64,000 nt of DNA from Streptomyces spongiicola (GTDB lineage Bacteria > Actinomycetota > Actinomycetes > Streptomycetales > Streptomycetaceae): positions 62,001 to 126,000 of the forward strand of contig NZ_CP029254.1 of the NCBI RefSeq assembly GCF_003122365.1, in the 5' to 3' direction. The number at the start of each line of letters is the position of its first letter. The first letter of the stretch is position 1. Below are positions 16,729-24,761 of this stretch, in pieces. The notes beneath the pieces are model-generated. The model did no database searches, was not told the DNA's origin, and was given only the letters and a program-made list of their open reading frames with translations. Position numbers and translations under genes: made by a program.

Positions 16729-18249
16729 TCAGGCGAAGCGCTGCCGTGCCGAGCCGTCGCAGGGAAGCAGGGTCGGCTCGTCCCGGGCGGAGGCGAGCGT
16801 CAGGCAGAGGTGCTGTGCCGACACGGGGCTGATGGTCTCGTCCTTGAGGACGAACCGCTGGTTGGCGCCGCCGTGGCAGTTCCACAGGTGCGGGGAAGCT
16901 CCGGGCGTGTAGTCGCCGCGGGGCACGTCCAGGCAGCGGTCGTGGGTGAGTGCGCTGTGCAGCGAGCCGCGTTCCTGGTCGTACCACCATTCCTGGTTGC
17001 GGCCGCCGTGGCAGTCCCAGCCGCCCACGTCCGAGCCGTTGGCGGTCTTCGAGCCGCCGACGTCGACGCAGGTGCCGGTGGCGCGGTTGCGCAGCGGGCG
17101 GAACATGTCGTCCCAGGCGCCCTCGTGGAGCACGGGGCGCGAGGTGCTCGCGGGGTCGGCGCAGCTCGCCTCGCGCCAGTCGACGGCGTGGAGCTGGGTC
17201 AGGCAGGACGCGAACGCGGCGTGCCCGCTCTTGTTCGGGTGGAAGGACTGCCGCAGGGAGTTGGAGTCGGGCGGGAAGGGGTTGAACAGGTCGATGTAGA
17301 GACCTCGCGCCCACGCGTCGTCCATGCACACCTCGTGCCCGTGGAAGAGGCGGGAGTTGTCGAGGTAGACCGCGCCGGTGTTGCGGGCCGCTTCGCGTAT
17401 TCCGCGCTCGAAGGCGGGTACGGCGTGGTTGCGGCCCCAGGCGGCGTCCGAGTCGTAGCCGGTGCAGCCGCCCAGCAGTTTGCCCTTGAACCGCGGGTTG
17501 TCGTACACGTCGGGGCCGATGGGGCTCGGGTAGCCCATGACGACGAGCTTGTAGTCGGTGTCCGCGTATCCGGCGTCGCGCATCACGGTCCGCAGGTCGC
17601 GTGCGGCCTGCTCGACCTTGGGCCGAAGTCCGTCGATCCGTGCCTGCCAGCCGGGGGCGTAGCCGGGCTCGCAGGCGCCCTTGAACAGGAACCAGCGTGT
17701 GACGCAGTCGGTCATGACGGACCCGAAGCGGAGGTCGTCGTTGGCTCCGGCGACCAGCAGCACCATTTTCACGTTGGTGTTGCGGGCCTTGATGGCGAGA
17801 TGGTCGCTCTGTACGAGTTCGTCGGCGTGCTGCTTGGTGCCGCCGATCACGATGTGGCCGGTGCGGGCTCCGGAGCAGGCGAGGTTGTAGGTGGTGTCGG
17901 TGCCGATGGCGGTGCGGTGGATCGCCGCGTCGGGTGAGCGGTGGCACCAGTTGTCGGGCCCGTTGGTGCCGGGCTCGTACGTGCCGACGCCCTCTCCGGA
18001 GATCTCGCTGTCGCCGAGCGAGACGATGGACGTCTTGCGGTCGGTGAGGGGGCGTTCGGCGGGGCTGCCGTACAGCGCGGTGGCCTGTGCGGCGCGGATC
18101 TGCTCCAACTCGGCCGGCAGGGGCGCCGAGACGGTCGCCCTCGGGGCGGCCGCGGCGGCCGGTGCCGTGGCCTGCAGGCCGCCGAGGGCGGCGGCCGAGG
18201 CGACGAGGGCCGCGAGGGTGAGTCTGAGCCCGCGTGTGGTGCGGTGCAT
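16729..18249 (-). CDS. Secreted SGNH hydrolase with ricin-type lectin domain
   Basis: 506-residue exported enzyme. A Sec signal peptide (residues 1-35, RR then a hydrophobic core ending APAAAAAP) is followed by an SGNH/GDSL-like catalytic domain: block I SLGDSEISGEG (nucleophile Ser), block III around LVAGANDD (Asn) and block V FHPNKSGH (His). After about residue 365 comes a ricin B-type beta-trefoil with QxW-like repeats (NQEWWYD, ANQRFVL, ARQRFA) and cysteine pairs. It probably deacylates or cleaves a polysaccharide or lipid bound by the lectin part. It stands alone in its transcription unit. Confidence 0.9.
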   Translation of the reverse strand: MHRTTRGLRLTLAALVASAAALGGLQATAPAAAAAPRATVSAPLPAELEQIRAAQATALYGSPAERPLTDRKTSIVSLGDSEISGEGVGTYEPGTNGPDNWCHRSPDAAIHRTAIGTDTTYNLACSGARTGHIVIGGTKQHADELVQSDHLAIKARNTNVKMVLLVAGANDDLRFGSVMTDCVTRWFLFKGACEPGYAPGWQARIDGLRPKVEQAARDLRTVMRDAGYADTDYKLVVMGYPSPIGPDVYDNPRFKGKLLGGCTGYDSDAAWGRNHAVPAFERGIREAARNTGAVYLDNSRLFHGHEVCMDDAWARGLYIDLFNPFPPDSNSLRQSFHPNKSGHAAFASCLTQLHAVDWREASCADPASTSRPVLHEGAWDDMFRPLRNRATGTCVDVGGSKTANGSDVGGWDCHGGRNQEWWYDQERGSLHSALTHDRCLDVPRGDYTPGASPHLWNCHGGANQRFVLKDETISPVSAQHLCLTLASARDEPTLLPCDGSARQRFA

Positions 18250-18958
18250 GGGCGTCCTCCTGTCCGCGGAACTGGTTACCGCCGGTTTCTACTGGCGGGT
18301 ACAGCGGATGGGAACGCCGTGAACGAGACAAAGGAGGGCCGGTTCCGGTCGCGCGGCGCGGCCGGATCCCACCGGCCCGGTCCGGCCCGGCCGTTCGGCC
18401 CCGGACGGTTCACGGGCCCTCGGGTGTCCGGGTGTTCGGGTCCTCGCACGTCCGGGTCCTCGGGCACCTGGTGCGTCCGGAACATCGGATCCTCGCACGT
18501 CCGGGTCCTCGGGCAGTGTCCGGGCCCTCGAACGTCCGGGACTTCGGGCTCTCGCGCGTCCGGGTCCTCGGGTACCTGGTGAGCGGACGTAACCGGCGGC
18601 GCCTCGGGCGGCCCTGCGGCCGCCGCTTCGCCGGTCGCCCGGGGCGGCTCCGCACCGGGAGGCCGCCGTCCGGCGGGCGCACTCCCCGGTGCACGCCGTA
18701 CCGTCCGCCCGTACCCGCGGGCCGCCCATGACGAGCCGGAGTCAGAGGTGCGCGACCCGTGGCACGGACGATGGCCCGCGGCGCACCGCGGCCGGCGCGT
18801 CCGTGCGCTTGGTCCTCGCGGCACGATGGCGCGGCGGCGCCGGAAACATGTCCCGCTCATCTATGGTGCTGGTGCCGCCGCAGCCGGGGACTCGGTCCGG
18901 CATCCGCACCGGTGACAGGCACAGCCGGCGGGTGGGCGCCGGCGGGTGGAGGCAGGGC
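18250..18958. repeat. Divergent gap with imperfect TCCGGGTCCTCGG repeats
   Basis: 709 bp between divergent genes. From about 18420 to 18585 the words CGCACGTCCGGGTCCTCGGG and variants recur with a step of about 25-50 bp, with complementary stretches that allow folding. The rest shows no recognisable gene. The promoters of both neighbours must lie here, but no clear -35/-10 pair stands out. Confidence 0.6.
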
Positions 18959-20512
18959 ATGGCAGGTCCGACCGGACTCCCGAGCGGGAGCCACCACGAG
19001 CGCCGCTGGCAGGCCCTCACCGGTATCTGCCTCGCCGCCGCCGTGGTGTGGCTGACCTTCGCCGACTTCGCCGTGGTCATTCCGACCGTCGCCGCGGAGT
19101 TCCCCGTCACACTTCCGCAGCTCCAGCTGGCCAACAACGCCTTCGGGCTGACGACCGGGGTGCTCGTCCTCGCGGCCGGACGCCTGTGCGACGCGTACGG
19201 GCGCCGTCGGCTGCTGGAACTCGGCCTCCTCGGGATGGGGGCCTTCTCCCTGCTCGTGGTGCTGGTACCGGGGTATCCGGGCCTGCTGCTGAGCCGCGCG
19301 CTGATGGGTTGCGCCGCGGCCTTCGTGCTCCCCGCCACGCTCGCCCTGATTCCCGCGATGTTCCCTCCGCACGAGCAGGCGCGGGCGTTCGGCGCGTGGA
19401 TGGGCACCACCTGGATCGGCCAGGCGGCGGGTCCCGCGGTGGGCGGGGTGCTCACCCCCCTCCTCGGCTGGCGCTCCGTCTTCTGGGTGGCGCTGCCCCT
19501 GGGGCTCGCGGCGCTGTGGCTGGTCCGCAGGAGTGTGCTCGTCGAATCGCGTGATCCCGACGCCTCCCGGCATGTGGACGTCCCCGGGCTGCTGACCAGC
19601 GGAGCGTCCTTCTTCTGCCTGATCTACGGCTGCACGCTGGGGCAGGAGCGCGGGTTCGCCGATCCGGTGACCCTGGGGTTGCTGGGCGCCGCGGTGCTCC
19701 TCGGCACGGCCTTCGTGCTCCTTCAGCGGCGCGCGGCCGAACCGCTGCTCGATCTCGTCCTGTTCTCCTATCCGTCCTTCCGCGGGGCCCTCCTGGCCAA
19801 CACCGTGATGAACGCCGTGTTCGGCGGCGTCGTGTTCCTGCTCGCCGTCTACCTCCAGGACGTGCAGGGGTTCTCCGTCTTCGCCGCCGGAATCCTGCTG
19901 CTGCCGGCCAGCCTGACCGTCCTGGCGTTCATTCCGGTCGGCGGGCGGTTCGAGTCCCGCCGGGGTCCGCGGTTGCCCGTGATGACCGGTCTGGCGTTCC
20001 TGGGGGTGGGCGCGCTGATCGCCGGTGCGATCGGGCGCGGTGCCGGGTATCCCGTCGTCGTCACGGGCCAGGTGGTGGCCGGGATCGGGCTGGGCCTGAT
20101 GTCCATCCCGATGTCGCGTGCGCTGGTCGCGGGACCGCCGCTCAGGCTGGCCGGCACCGCGTCGGGGGTGTTCAAGGAGAGCAGCATGCTCGGCGGCGCC
20201 TTCGGCGTGGCCGTGTTCTCCGCGGCTCAGCGCTACTTCGAGGACGACATCGCGGTGGACGTCGCCCGGGCGGAAGGCGTGTCGCAGGACGACGCCGGCA
20301 TGTTGGCCAACGCGGTGACCGACTCCACCCTGACCGACCGGTTGCTGTCGGGTGTGGCGCCCGCGACCAAGGAGGTCATCAAGGCGGTCCTCCGCGACGC
20401 GCAGGAAACCGGCACCGGGCAGGCGATCTGGCTGGCGGCTCTGGTGGCGGTGGCGTCCGCCCTGGCCCTGCCGCTGTTCTGGCGCCCGTACCGCGCACGC
20501 GCGGCGAGGTGA
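18959..20512 (+). CDS. DHA2-family MFS drug exporter
   Basis: 517-residue proton-coupled multidrug antiporter of the 14-helix DHA2 family. The loop 2-3 motif GRLCDAYGRRRLLELG and the motif-C helix WIGQAAGPAVGGVLTPLLGWRSVFW are clear. ATG 18959 follows GTGGAGG; the frame is open further upstream but without membrane-protein character. The long loop after residue 420 (EDDIAVDVARAEG...) is typical. The substrate is unknown. It is convergent with the lipoprotein gene. Confidence 0.93.
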   Translation: MAGPTGLPSGSHHERRWQALTGICLAAAVVWLTFADFAVVIPTVAAEFPVTLPQLQLANNAFGLTTGVLVLAAGRLCDAYGRRRLLELGLLGMGAFSLLVVLVPGYPGLLLSRALMGCAAAFVLPATLALIPAMFPPHEQARAFGAWMGTTWIGQAAGPAVGGVLTPLLGWRSVFWVALPLGLAALWLVRRSVLVESRDPDASRHVDVPGLLTSGASFFCLIYGCTLGQERGFADPVTLGLLGAAVLLGTAFVLLQRRAAEPLLDLVLFSYPSFRGALLANTVMNAVFGGVVFLLAVYLQDVQGFSVFAAGILLLPASLTVLAFIPVGGRFESRRGPRLPVMTGLAFLGVGALIAGAIGRGAGYPVVVTGQVVAGIGLGLMSIPMSRALVAGPPLRLAGTASGVFKESSMLGGAFGVAVFSAAQRYFEDDIAVDVARAEGVSQDDAGMLANAVTDSTLTDRLLSGVAPATKEVIKAVLRDAQETGTGQAIWLAALVAVASALALPLFWRPYRARAAR

Positions 20513-20527
20513 CCGCCGGTCGGCCCG

Positions 20528-20600
20528 CTCGCCCATCCTCCACCGGTACGGGTGACCACCGGTCCTCCACCGGTACGGGTGACCGCAGGTCGACCGGTGG
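20528..20600. repeat. Direct repeat CTCCACCGGTACGGGTGACC
   Basis: Two copies separated by a few bases, followed by CGACCGGTGGACTGGTC, between the convergent MFS and lipoprotein genes. The self-complementary ACCGGT cores could form weak hairpins. Confidence 0.6.
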
Positions 20601-20656
20601 ACTGGTCAACTGGTCGACCCGTGCCGGAATCCCCGGGCTCCGGGCCGGGGAGCACG

Positions 20657-21079
20657 TCAACCGGCCAGCGGTGACACCGCGATGCAGCCGCCGGCCACCA
20701 CGGTTCCGGAGTCCTTCGACTCCTTGAGGACCTTGCCCTTGTAGGTGATCGAGCAGCTCACCTCGGCGTCGGCGGCGTCCACCGCGGTGGGCATGACGGC
20801 CGGCGGCATGATGCCCTTCAGCGTGACCGTCTTCCTCCACGGGAGAGCGGGCTGCCGCACCGTCTCGATCTCCGGTTCCATCGCCGTGCCGCCGCCGGCG
20901 TGGAAGTCGATCGAGTCGACGCCCTTGCCGGTGACCTCGTACGTCACCTCGTAGGTGTCGGTGACGGCCCTGTCGACCTGGTCGACGGCCTTGTCCGCGG
21001 CCTCGGTGCAGGCGGTGAGGCCGAGTACGAGGCCGGCGGCGGCGAGTGCGCCGGCGGCGGTACGGACGGTGTGGAGCAT
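20657..21079 (-). CDS. MmpS-like lipoprotein
   Basis: 140-residue exported lipoprotein. The signal peptide ends in the lipobox LTAC with Cys24 as lipidation site. The mature part has a beta-rich domain with YEVTYEVTGKG and SCSITYKGKVL, resembling the MmpS domain that partners RND transporters in mycobacteria; no MmpL gene is nearby. It may instead serve the neighbouring exporter, but the two are convergent and not an operon. Function unknown. Confidence 0.72.
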   Translation of the reverse strand: MLHTVRTAAGALAAAGLVLGLTACTEAADKAVDQVDRAVTDTYEVTYEVTGKGVDSIDFHAGGGTAMEPEIETVRQPALPWRKTVTLKGIMPPAVMPTAVDAADAEVSCSITYKGKVLKESKDSGTVVAGGCIAVSPLAG

Positions 21080-21526
21080 GGGGGTCCCCCTGGATCACGG
21101 GTGCAACCGGCAGGCAATCCCAGAGGTGAGGCAAAGTCAAATCACGGACCGCGGACGGTGGTTCACGGCAGGGACCGCGCCGACGCCCCGCGTACCCGTG
21201 GACCGGGCCGTCCCCGCCCCGCCCCGCCCCCACCTCGACTCGCCTCGCCTCGCCTCGCCTCGCAGGAAGAACGTACGCCGGTGCTCCCGGGCGGGCGGTC
21301 GCCGGCGGAGCGGCCCCCGCCCGCGGGAATGACGTGCCGGGCGGCGCCGGGAGAGGAGACCGGCGGGGCGCGGCGGAGCGGCCCGGTGCCGGGCACCGGG
21401 CGCCGCCGGGACTACGGCCCTGAAGGGCCCGCCGCGCCGAGCAGGGTGCCGCCGGACGGGTGCCGCCGGACGCCACCGGGGCGGCGGACGGCCGGCGGAC
21501 GACAGCCGACAGCCGCCCCGCTCGCG
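21080..21526. other. Intergenic region, no gene
   Basis: 447 bp between two minus-strand genes. It contains a CTCGC pentamer run (about 21238-21262, CCTCGCCTCGCCTCGC) and otherwise featureless GC-rich sequence. The lipoprotein promoter should lie at the left end, where an AT-richer stretch (GTCAAATCACGG) occurs near 21137. Confidence 0.5.
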
Positions 21527-23032
21527 TCAGTGGCTGCCGGTCAGCTCGCCGCTGAGCTTCTCGTGGATCCGGGCGCTGGGCAGGTTGAGGCCGACGATCT
21601 CGATGCTCTTCCCGCGCTGGGCGTACTTCGTCTCGATGGCGTCGAGCGCGGCGACCGAGGAGGCGTCCCAGATGTGGGCGCCACTCAGGTCGACGACGAC
21701 CCTGTCCGGATCGGCGGCGTAGTCGAACTGGCCGACGAGGTCGTTGGAGGAGGCGAAGAACAGCTCGCCGGTGACGGAGTACACGACGCTGCTGCCGTCG
21801 GGGTCGGTGACCGAGGTGACGTTGGCCAGGTGGGCGACGCGCTTGGCGAAGACGACCATCGCGGTGAGGGTGCCGACGACGACACCGACGGCGAGGTTGT
21901 GGGTGGCGACCACGCAGACGACGGTGACCGCCATCACGGTGATCTCCCCGGCGGGCATCCGCCGGAGGGTCCTCGGGGCGACGGAGTGCCAGTCGAAGGT
22001 CGCGAAGGACACCATCACCATCACGGCGACGAGCGCGGCCATGGGGATGTCCGAGACCACGGGGCCGAAGGCGATGCACAGCACCATCAGGAAGGCACCG
22101 GCGAGGAAGGTCGACAGACGGGTGCGGGCACGGGACACCCGTACGTTGATCATGGTCTGGCCGATCATGGCGCAGCCGCCCATACCGCCGAAGAGGCCGG
22201 TGACGATGTTGGCTATGCCCTGGCCGATGGACTCACGGGTCTTGGAGGAGTGGGTGTCGGTGATGTCGTCCACCAGCTTGGCCGTCATGAGGGACTCCAT
22301 CAGGCCGACCAGCGCCATGGCGAACGCGTACGGCGCGACGGTGGTCAGCGTGTCCAGGGTGAACGGGACCTCGGGCAGGCCGGGCACGGGCAGGGAAGAG
22401 GGCAGTTCGCCCTTGTCGCCGACGGTCGGCACGGCGATCCCGGCCGCGACCGTGATGACGGTGAGGACCACGATCGAGACCAGCGGCGCCGGGACCACCC
22501 TGGTGACCTTCGGGAAGAACACCATGAGGGCCAGCCCGCCGACGACGAGCGGGTAGACCGCCCAGGGCACCCCTGCCAGCTCGGGCACCTGGGCCATGAA
22601 GATCAGGATGGCGAGCGAGTTGACGAAGCCGACCATGACCGAGCGGGGCACGAACCGCATCAGCCTCGCGACGCCGAGCGCGCCGAGGACGATCTGGAAG
22701 ACACCGGCCAGGATGACCGCGGCGATCAGGTAGCCGAGGCCGTGCTCACGGTTGAGCGGGGCGATGACCAGGGCGATCGCGCCGGTCGCCGCGGAGATCA
22801 TCGCGCGTCGGCCGCCGACGACGGCGATGGTCACGGCCATCGTGAAGGAGGCGAACAGCCCGATCGCCGGGTCGACCCCCGCGATGATCGAGAAGGAGAT
22901 CGCCTCGGGGATCAGGGCGAGGGCGACGACCAGGCCGGCCAGGATCTCGGTGCGCCAGACCCGCGGGTCGGACAGCCAGTCGGGCTTCAGGCCGCGCAGC
23001 CGCGCGGCAGGGGACAGTGCGGAGGAAGACAA
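21527..23032 (-). CDS. SulP family anion transporter with STAS domain
   Basis: 501-residue SulP (SLC26-type) transporter: about 12-14 membrane helices (residues 25-385), including the family motif near GLVVALALIPEAISFSIIAGVDPAIGLFASF-type helix 1, and a cytoplasmic STAS domain at residues about 390-490 (VVDLSGAHIWDASSVAALD). The substrate could be sulfate or bicarbonate; no linked carbonic anhydrase decides it. The start is uncertain: TTG 23032 is the only candidate close to the conserved N-terminus and lacks a strong ribosome binding site. A MerR-type gene diverges upstream. Confidence 0.9.
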   Translation of the reverse strand: MSSSALSPAARLRGLKPDWLSDPRVWRTEILAGLVVALALIPEAISFSIIAGVDPAIGLFASFTMAVTIAVVGGRRAMISAATGAIALVIAPLNREHGLGYLIAAVILAGVFQIVLGALGVARLMRFVPRSVMVGFVNSLAILIFMAQVPELAGVPWAVYPLVVGGLALMVFFPKVTRVVPAPLVSIVVLTVITVAAGIAVPTVGDKGELPSSLPVPGLPEVPFTLDTLTTVAPYAFAMALVGLMESLMTAKLVDDITDTHSSKTRESIGQGIANIVTGLFGGMGGCAMIGQTMINVRVSRARTRLSTFLAGAFLMVLCIAFGPVVSDIPMAALVAVMVMVSFATFDWHSVAPRTLRRMPAGEITVMAVTVVCVVATHNLAVGVVVGTLTAMVVFAKRVAHLANVTSVTDPDGSSVVYSVTGELFFASSNDLVGQFDYAADPDRVVVDLSGAHIWDASSVAALDAIETKYAQRGKSIEIVGLNLPSARIHEKLSGELTGSH

Positions 23033-23374
23033 CGGAGGCAGGACCTGTCGTGCTCGGGCACGCCCGGCATCCGCCTGGGGCGCGCAGGAGGGGCGCGGGA
23101 GGCCGGGCGGCCTTCCGCGGGGTCCGCCGGCGGCGGACTCAAGGGCAGGGGGTGGCGGCGGCCACCGGTCCTGGGGGCCCGGACGCCGCCCAGGGGTGAA
23201 GGATCACGGCGGGCAGGCGGCGGCGCTCGGCACCATGGGCATGGGCACGCGCTCTCCCGCGGGCTCGGTATCGACCGGGGGCGTCGTCGGCCCCGGCACG
23301 GTGGAGGAGTGCGGGAGGATGTCCCCCGCACCATGGCAGGGGGCCGGCTCGCGGCCGGCCCCGGCACGGCAACT
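23033..23374. other. Upstream region of sulP, no gene
   Basis: 342 bp of GC-rich sequence between the sulP start and the merR operator. No ORF with codon bias or ribosome binding site, and no strong repeat, was found. Confidence 0.5.
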
Positions 23375-23394
23375 CTACCCTAACGTTACGGTAG
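23375..23394. promoter_or_regulatory. MerR-type operator palindrome
   Basis: CTACCCTAACGTTACGGTAG, symmetric except for one base pair, in the AT-rich spot upstream of the merR gene. Long central palindromes of this kind sit between the -35 and -10 of MerR-controlled promoters. It could control merR itself and, with less certainty, sulP 340 bp away. Confidence 0.65.
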
Positions 23395-23510
23395 GGATGG
23401 AAGCCGACCTTCGAGAGGGCGGCCGGGACGAGGAAGGCGGGCGGGTGCGAGGTCACGACCCCATCGGAGAGTGCCGCGGCGAGGACGGTCCTCCCGTCGG
23501 CGGCGGGCGC

Positions 23511-23903
23511 ATGCAGATCGGCGAGGTCGCCGCGCGGACCGGGCTGTCGCTGCGCACGATCCGGCACTACGAGGAGACCGGCCTGGTCAGCCCGTCCGCC
23601 CGTTCCCAGGGCGGGTTCCGCCTCTACACCGAGACCGATGTCGCCCGCCTGATGGTGATCCGCCGCATGAAGCCGCTGGGCTTCACCCTGGACCAGATGC
23701 GCGAACTGCTCGCCGCGACCGACCGCCTCGACTCCCGCGAGGGACTGCCCGCCGCGGAGCGCGCGGAACTGCTCGGGCGGATCCGCTCCTTCGAGCAGGC
23801 CGCGCAGCAGGCCGTGGCGGATCTGCGCACCCGGCTCGCCCGGGCCGAGGAGTTCGCCGCCACCCTGCGCGAACGGCTGCCGCAGGACGCGGCCGCCCCC
23901 TGA
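23511..23903 (+). CDS. MerR family transcriptional regulator
   Basis: 130-residue regulator with the MerR winged helix at the N-terminus (MQIGEVAARTGLSLRTIRHY, then YEETGLVSPSARSQGGFRLY) and a dimerisation coiled coil (about residues 75-125, LLGRIRSFEQAAQQAVADLR). No metal-binding cysteines follow, so it is unlikely to be a metal sensor. ATG 23511 was chosen from the family start; its ribosome binding site is weak and ATG 23397, directly beside the operator, would add 38 non-conserved residues. Target and effector are unknown. Confidence 0.85.
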   Translation: MQIGEVAARTGLSLRTIRHYEETGLVSPSARSQGGFRLYTETDVARLMVIRRMKPLGFTLDQMRELLAATDRLDSREGLPAAERAELLGRIRSFEQAAQQAVADLRTRLARAEEFAATLRERLPQDAAAP

Positions 23904-24290
23904 CCGTGTGGGTGTGCGGGGGCGCGGGCTCCTGGCGCGGGGCGAAAGATGCGCTCGAGGGGACCGTGTGGGTGTGCGGGGGCGCGGGTGGGCGGCCTTC
24001 CCCGGGACCCCGAGCGTCGCCTCCTGCGCGGGGGCACGCGGGCGCGGGCTGGTCAATCAACCGGGACGGCTCGGCGGAACACGCGGGTGCGGGGGCGACC
24101 GGACGCGGAGGCGAGTGGTCGGCCAAGTCCTTGAACCGCGGGGAGAAGCACGCGGGCGAGCGGACGCGGAGGCGACCGGACGCGGAGGCGACCGGACGCG
24201 GAGGCGAGCGGTCGGCCAAGTCCTTGAACCGCGGGGAGACGCACGCGGGCGAGCGGACGCGGAGGCGAGCTTGATGCGGGCGGTCTGCCG
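23904..24290. repeat. Tandem repeat block downstream of merR
   Basis: GACCGTGTGGGTGTGCGGGG occurs at about 23903 and 23962. From about 24100 to 24270 the 16-mer CGGACGCGGAGGCGA(C/G) recurs, alone or joined to GGTCGGCCAAGTCCTTGAAC, giving a compound repeat of about 60 bp with two long copies. No gene is recognisable. Confidence 0.85.
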
Positions 24291-24440
24291 GTCCTGTACG
24301 TGTGCGGGGGCGCGGGTGTGCGAGACGGGCGGATCAGCGATCGCCTGCAAGATCGCCTGCAAGATCGAACGCGGGCGGGCCGCCGTTCACCGGACGGGCT
24401 GCCGTTCGTCGGGGTGCACCCGGCCCGGCGCCGCGCGGCA

Positions 24441-24474
24441 CCGTCCTCCACGCGGGCGCCCGCGTGGAGGACGG
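24441..24474. terminator. 34-bp perfect palindrome
   Basis: CCGTCCTCCACGCGGG-CG-CCCGCGTGGAGGACGG. It lies about 290 bp before ramC and can fold as a very stable hairpin on either strand; probably the end of the upstream transcript or an insulator before the ram promoter. Confidence 0.6.
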
Positions 24475-24761
24475 CGGTTCCGCCGCCGGGTGGAGGGTGC
24501 CCGCGGCGATCCGCCGCGTGGCCGCGACCGGCCGCGATGCGCTCCACGGGCACCGGCACGGGGTCGGCCCCGCTCGCCCGCCGCGGTGGTGAGCGGGGCC
24601 GGCGCACCGCGTGGCGCGGGGCCGCGCATCCATCACGGACAGCGGCCGGACGGTCGCTACTCGTGAGTTCCTCACGGTCCCTTGGTGACGGCTGCGACTG
24701 TCGGCGGCCTTCGCGGCCATGACAGCCTCTGGGGCGTCACACCGGCCACAGGGGGGACGAG
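24475..24761. promoter_or_regulatory. Upstream region of the ram operon
   Basis: It holds the presumed RamR-dependent promoter. A short perfect hairpin CGTGAG-TTC-CTCACG (24662-24676) lies 86 bp before the start codon. Exact RamR boxes could not be assigned by eye. Confidence 0.4.
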
